A stretch of DNA of 22,479 nt from IMG/VR virus record IMGVR_UViG_3300032286_000042, positions 1-22,479 of that record; one strand, 5' to 3'. This DNA comes from a virus. Shown one piece after another: positions 21,329 to 22,479 of this stretch. Under the pieces are notes generated by a model. The model saw nothing but the letters and a program-made list of their open reading frames with translations. It ran no database searches and had not been told where the DNA came from. The position numbers were made by a program, and so were the translations under genes. Every line of letters starts with the position of its first letter. Position 1 is the stretch's first letter.

Positions 21329-22459
21329 ATGGCACAACACTCTAGTATCGTCGGCGGCTCCACAGCCAAGCGCGTCATCTCCTGCCCCGGCTCGGTCGCG
21401 CTCGTCCAGCAGATGCCGCCCAAGCCGTCCAGCAAATACGCGGACGAAGGCACGCTGCTCCACAACGTCATTGCCGAGATCTTGACGACCGACCGCACGC
21501 CTGAGAGCTACCTTGGCACGGTCTATGAGGGCATCACGCTCGACCAAGACCTAATCGACGCCAAGCTGCGCCCGGCGCTGGACGCGCTGAACGACATCGA
21601 CCCCGACAAGACGATGGAATACGCCGTCGAGCAAGTCGTCGGCTTTGGTGATCTGCTGCCCGGCGTGTTCGGCTCCGCCGACCTGATCGGACGGCTGGGC
21701 AACCGCGCCATTGTCCTCGATTGGAAGTTCGGCTCCGGCGTCGCCGTGGACGTGGAGGAGAACGCGCAAGCGATGTTCTACGCCGCTGCCGCTATGCGTA
21801 CTGAGGCGACCGCGTGGGCGTTCGAAGGCGCGACCGAGATCGAGTGCATTATCGTGCAGCCGCCCAGCGTCAAGCGTTGGGTGACGACGTTTGACCGCAT
21901 CGCCCAGTTTGAACGCGAGCTGTTGATCGCGGTCAAGACCGCGCAACTGCCCGACGCGCCGCTCTCGTCTGGCGATCACTGCCGCTGGTGCGCCGCCAAG
22001 CCGGTCTGCCCGGTGATGACCGGAGCTGTGGACAGGGCGCTAAAAAATAAGTTGCACGCCATAGACGCGGCGCAGATTGGTGTCTATCTTAAGCAGGCTG
22101 AACTGCTTGAAGCGTGGATCAGCGGCGTGAACGAGCTCGCGTATCAGATGCTTGATGAAGGTCTGTCGGTGCCAGGCTACAAGCTGGTGCCGAAGCGTTC
22201 GACGCGCAAGTGGGTCGACGACGACAAGGCGCTTGAGGCGCTTGAGGCGCTCGGATGGCCTACTAGAGAATTGGTGGAGACGACGGTTATCAGTCCGGCG
22301 AAGGCGGAGAAGCTGCTCAAGAAGCAGAAGGTTCCGCTGCCTGCTGACCTGGTCGTGTCCATCTCAACGGGCAACACTCTGGTAACCGAGGATGATCCTC
22401 GCCCAGCGGTGATGCAGATCGGCAAGCAGCTTGCTTCCGCTCTTGGTAAACTCGTCTAA
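21329..22459 (+). CDS. DUF2800-type PD-(D/E)XK nuclease with four-cysteine cluster
   Basis: Encodes 376 residues from ATG 21329 (MAQHSSIVGGSTAKRVISCP), chosen for GGAAGG at 21316-21321, seven bases upstream; the frame is open to 21245 but that part is leader. The fold resembles Cas4/AddB-type nucleases: EG-x-LLH near E40-H45, GSADLI with D118, VLDWKFGSG with D131 and K133, then Q147 and Y151. The cysteines C19 (ISCPGS) and C218, C221, C227 (CRWCAAKPVC) flank the nuclease core as in Fe-S cluster nucleases, so an iron-sulfur cluster is likely (inference). The family is usually annotated DUF2800 in phages and lies beside DUF2815 single-strand-binding-like and polymerase genes. It probably processes DNA ends in recombination. 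The C-terminal 150 residues are helical. Confidence 0.88.
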   Translation: MAQHSSIVGGSTAKRVISCPGSVALVQQMPPKPSSKYADEGTLLHNVIAEILTTDRTPESYLGTVYEGITLDQDLIDAKLRPALDALNDIDPDKTMEYAVEQVVGFGDLLPGVFGSADLIGRLGNRAIVLDWKFGSGVAVDVEENAQAMFYAAAAMRTEATAWAFEGATEIECIIVQPPSVKRWVTTFDRIAQFERELLIAVKTAQLPDAPLSSGDHCRWCAAKPVCPVMTGAVDRALKNKLHAIDAAQIGVYLKQAELLEAWISGVNELAYQMLDEGLSVPGYKLVPKRSTRKWVDDDKALEALEALGWPTRELVETTVISPAKAEKLLKKQKVPLPADLVVSISTGNTLVTEDDPRPAVMQIGKQLASALGKLV

Positions 22460-22471
22460 AGGAACACACGA

Positions 22472-22479
22472 ATGTCAAA
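22472..22479 (+). CDS. Start of next gene (3' truncated)
   Basis: ATG at 22472 starts MS and is preceded by AAAGGA (22458-22463) with eight bases between. Only two full codons and two bases are in the window, so the product is unreadable. By synteny a DUF2815-type protein often follows a DUF2800 gene, but this is inference. Confidence 0.5.

Noticed and set aside
1-22479. tRNA, CRISPR array, insertion sequence, integrase or attachment site
   Set aside because: No cloverleaf-like sequence, spaced repeat array, transposase-like or recombinase-like protein was seen. This was a by-eye reading, so a dedicated scan could still find a degenerate tRNA.

Overview
The window is a gene-dense piece of a tailed double-stranded DNA bacteriophage with a P22-type (short-tailed, podovirus-like) virion assembly module. 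This rests on a recognisable series in canonical order: end of the terminase large subunit, P22-like portal, scaffold, P22 gp5-like coat protein, gp4-like and gp10-like DNA-stabilisation/tail-hub proteins, tail appendage proteins, three ejection-type proteins, then lysis genes. The host is not identified. A GTA-type three-TM holin, a GH108-type endolysin and the GC-rich codon usage fit an alphaproteobacterium or a related GC-rich Gram-negative host; this is inference. I saw no integrase, tRNA, rRNA, insertion sequence or CRISPR array.

Layout. Positions 1-3337 (+): TerL C-terminus, a small beta-rich putative virion protein, a basic 53-aa protein, portal, and a 120-aa helical protein. Positions 3347-6121 (+): an accessory structural block with two small proteins (one with 8-residue repeats), a 512-aa tail-fibre-like protein with AT-rich islands, and three small overlapping genes, two of which share a C-terminal tail motif. 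Positions 6122-8233 (+): a probable promoter and 5' hairpin, then scaffold and coat. Two strong intrinsic terminators (about 8242 and 8715) flank a 138-aa probable structural protein. Positions 8755-12869 (+): head completion and tail genes. Positions 12866-13919 (+): a possible 22-aa mini-gene, a 2-oxoglutarate/Fe(II) oxygenase and a GNAT acetyltransferase. Positions 13921-18300 (+): three ejection-type proteins, one with an internal muralytic domain. Positions 18309-19449 (+): a one-TM small protein, a three-TM holin and a GH108 endolysin. Positions 19424-21239 (-): a small protein, a superfamily 2 (SNF2-like) helicase and a VRR-NUC nuclease. Positions 21329-22479 (+): a DUF2800-type nuclease with a four-cysteine cluster and the first codons of the next gene.

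How it works together. TerL and portal package DNA into a scaffold-assembled capsid, and gp4/gp10-like factors seal the portal and build the short tail. Appendage proteins contact the host. The ejection proteins, one carrying a peptidoglycan-cleaving domain, would make the DNA conduit through the envelope. Holin and endolysin release progeny. The right end belongs to DNA replication/recombination. Most genes are packed with TAATG, ATGA or GTGA overlaps, pointing to long polycistronic messages with translational coupling. No stretch over 300 bases lacks a gene. I did not find a clearly new multi-gene system. The least explained items are the oxygenase/acetyltransferase pair with its cysteine-rich neighbour, the jelly-roll-like protein in the tail-needle slot, and the strand-split nuclease/helicase cassette.
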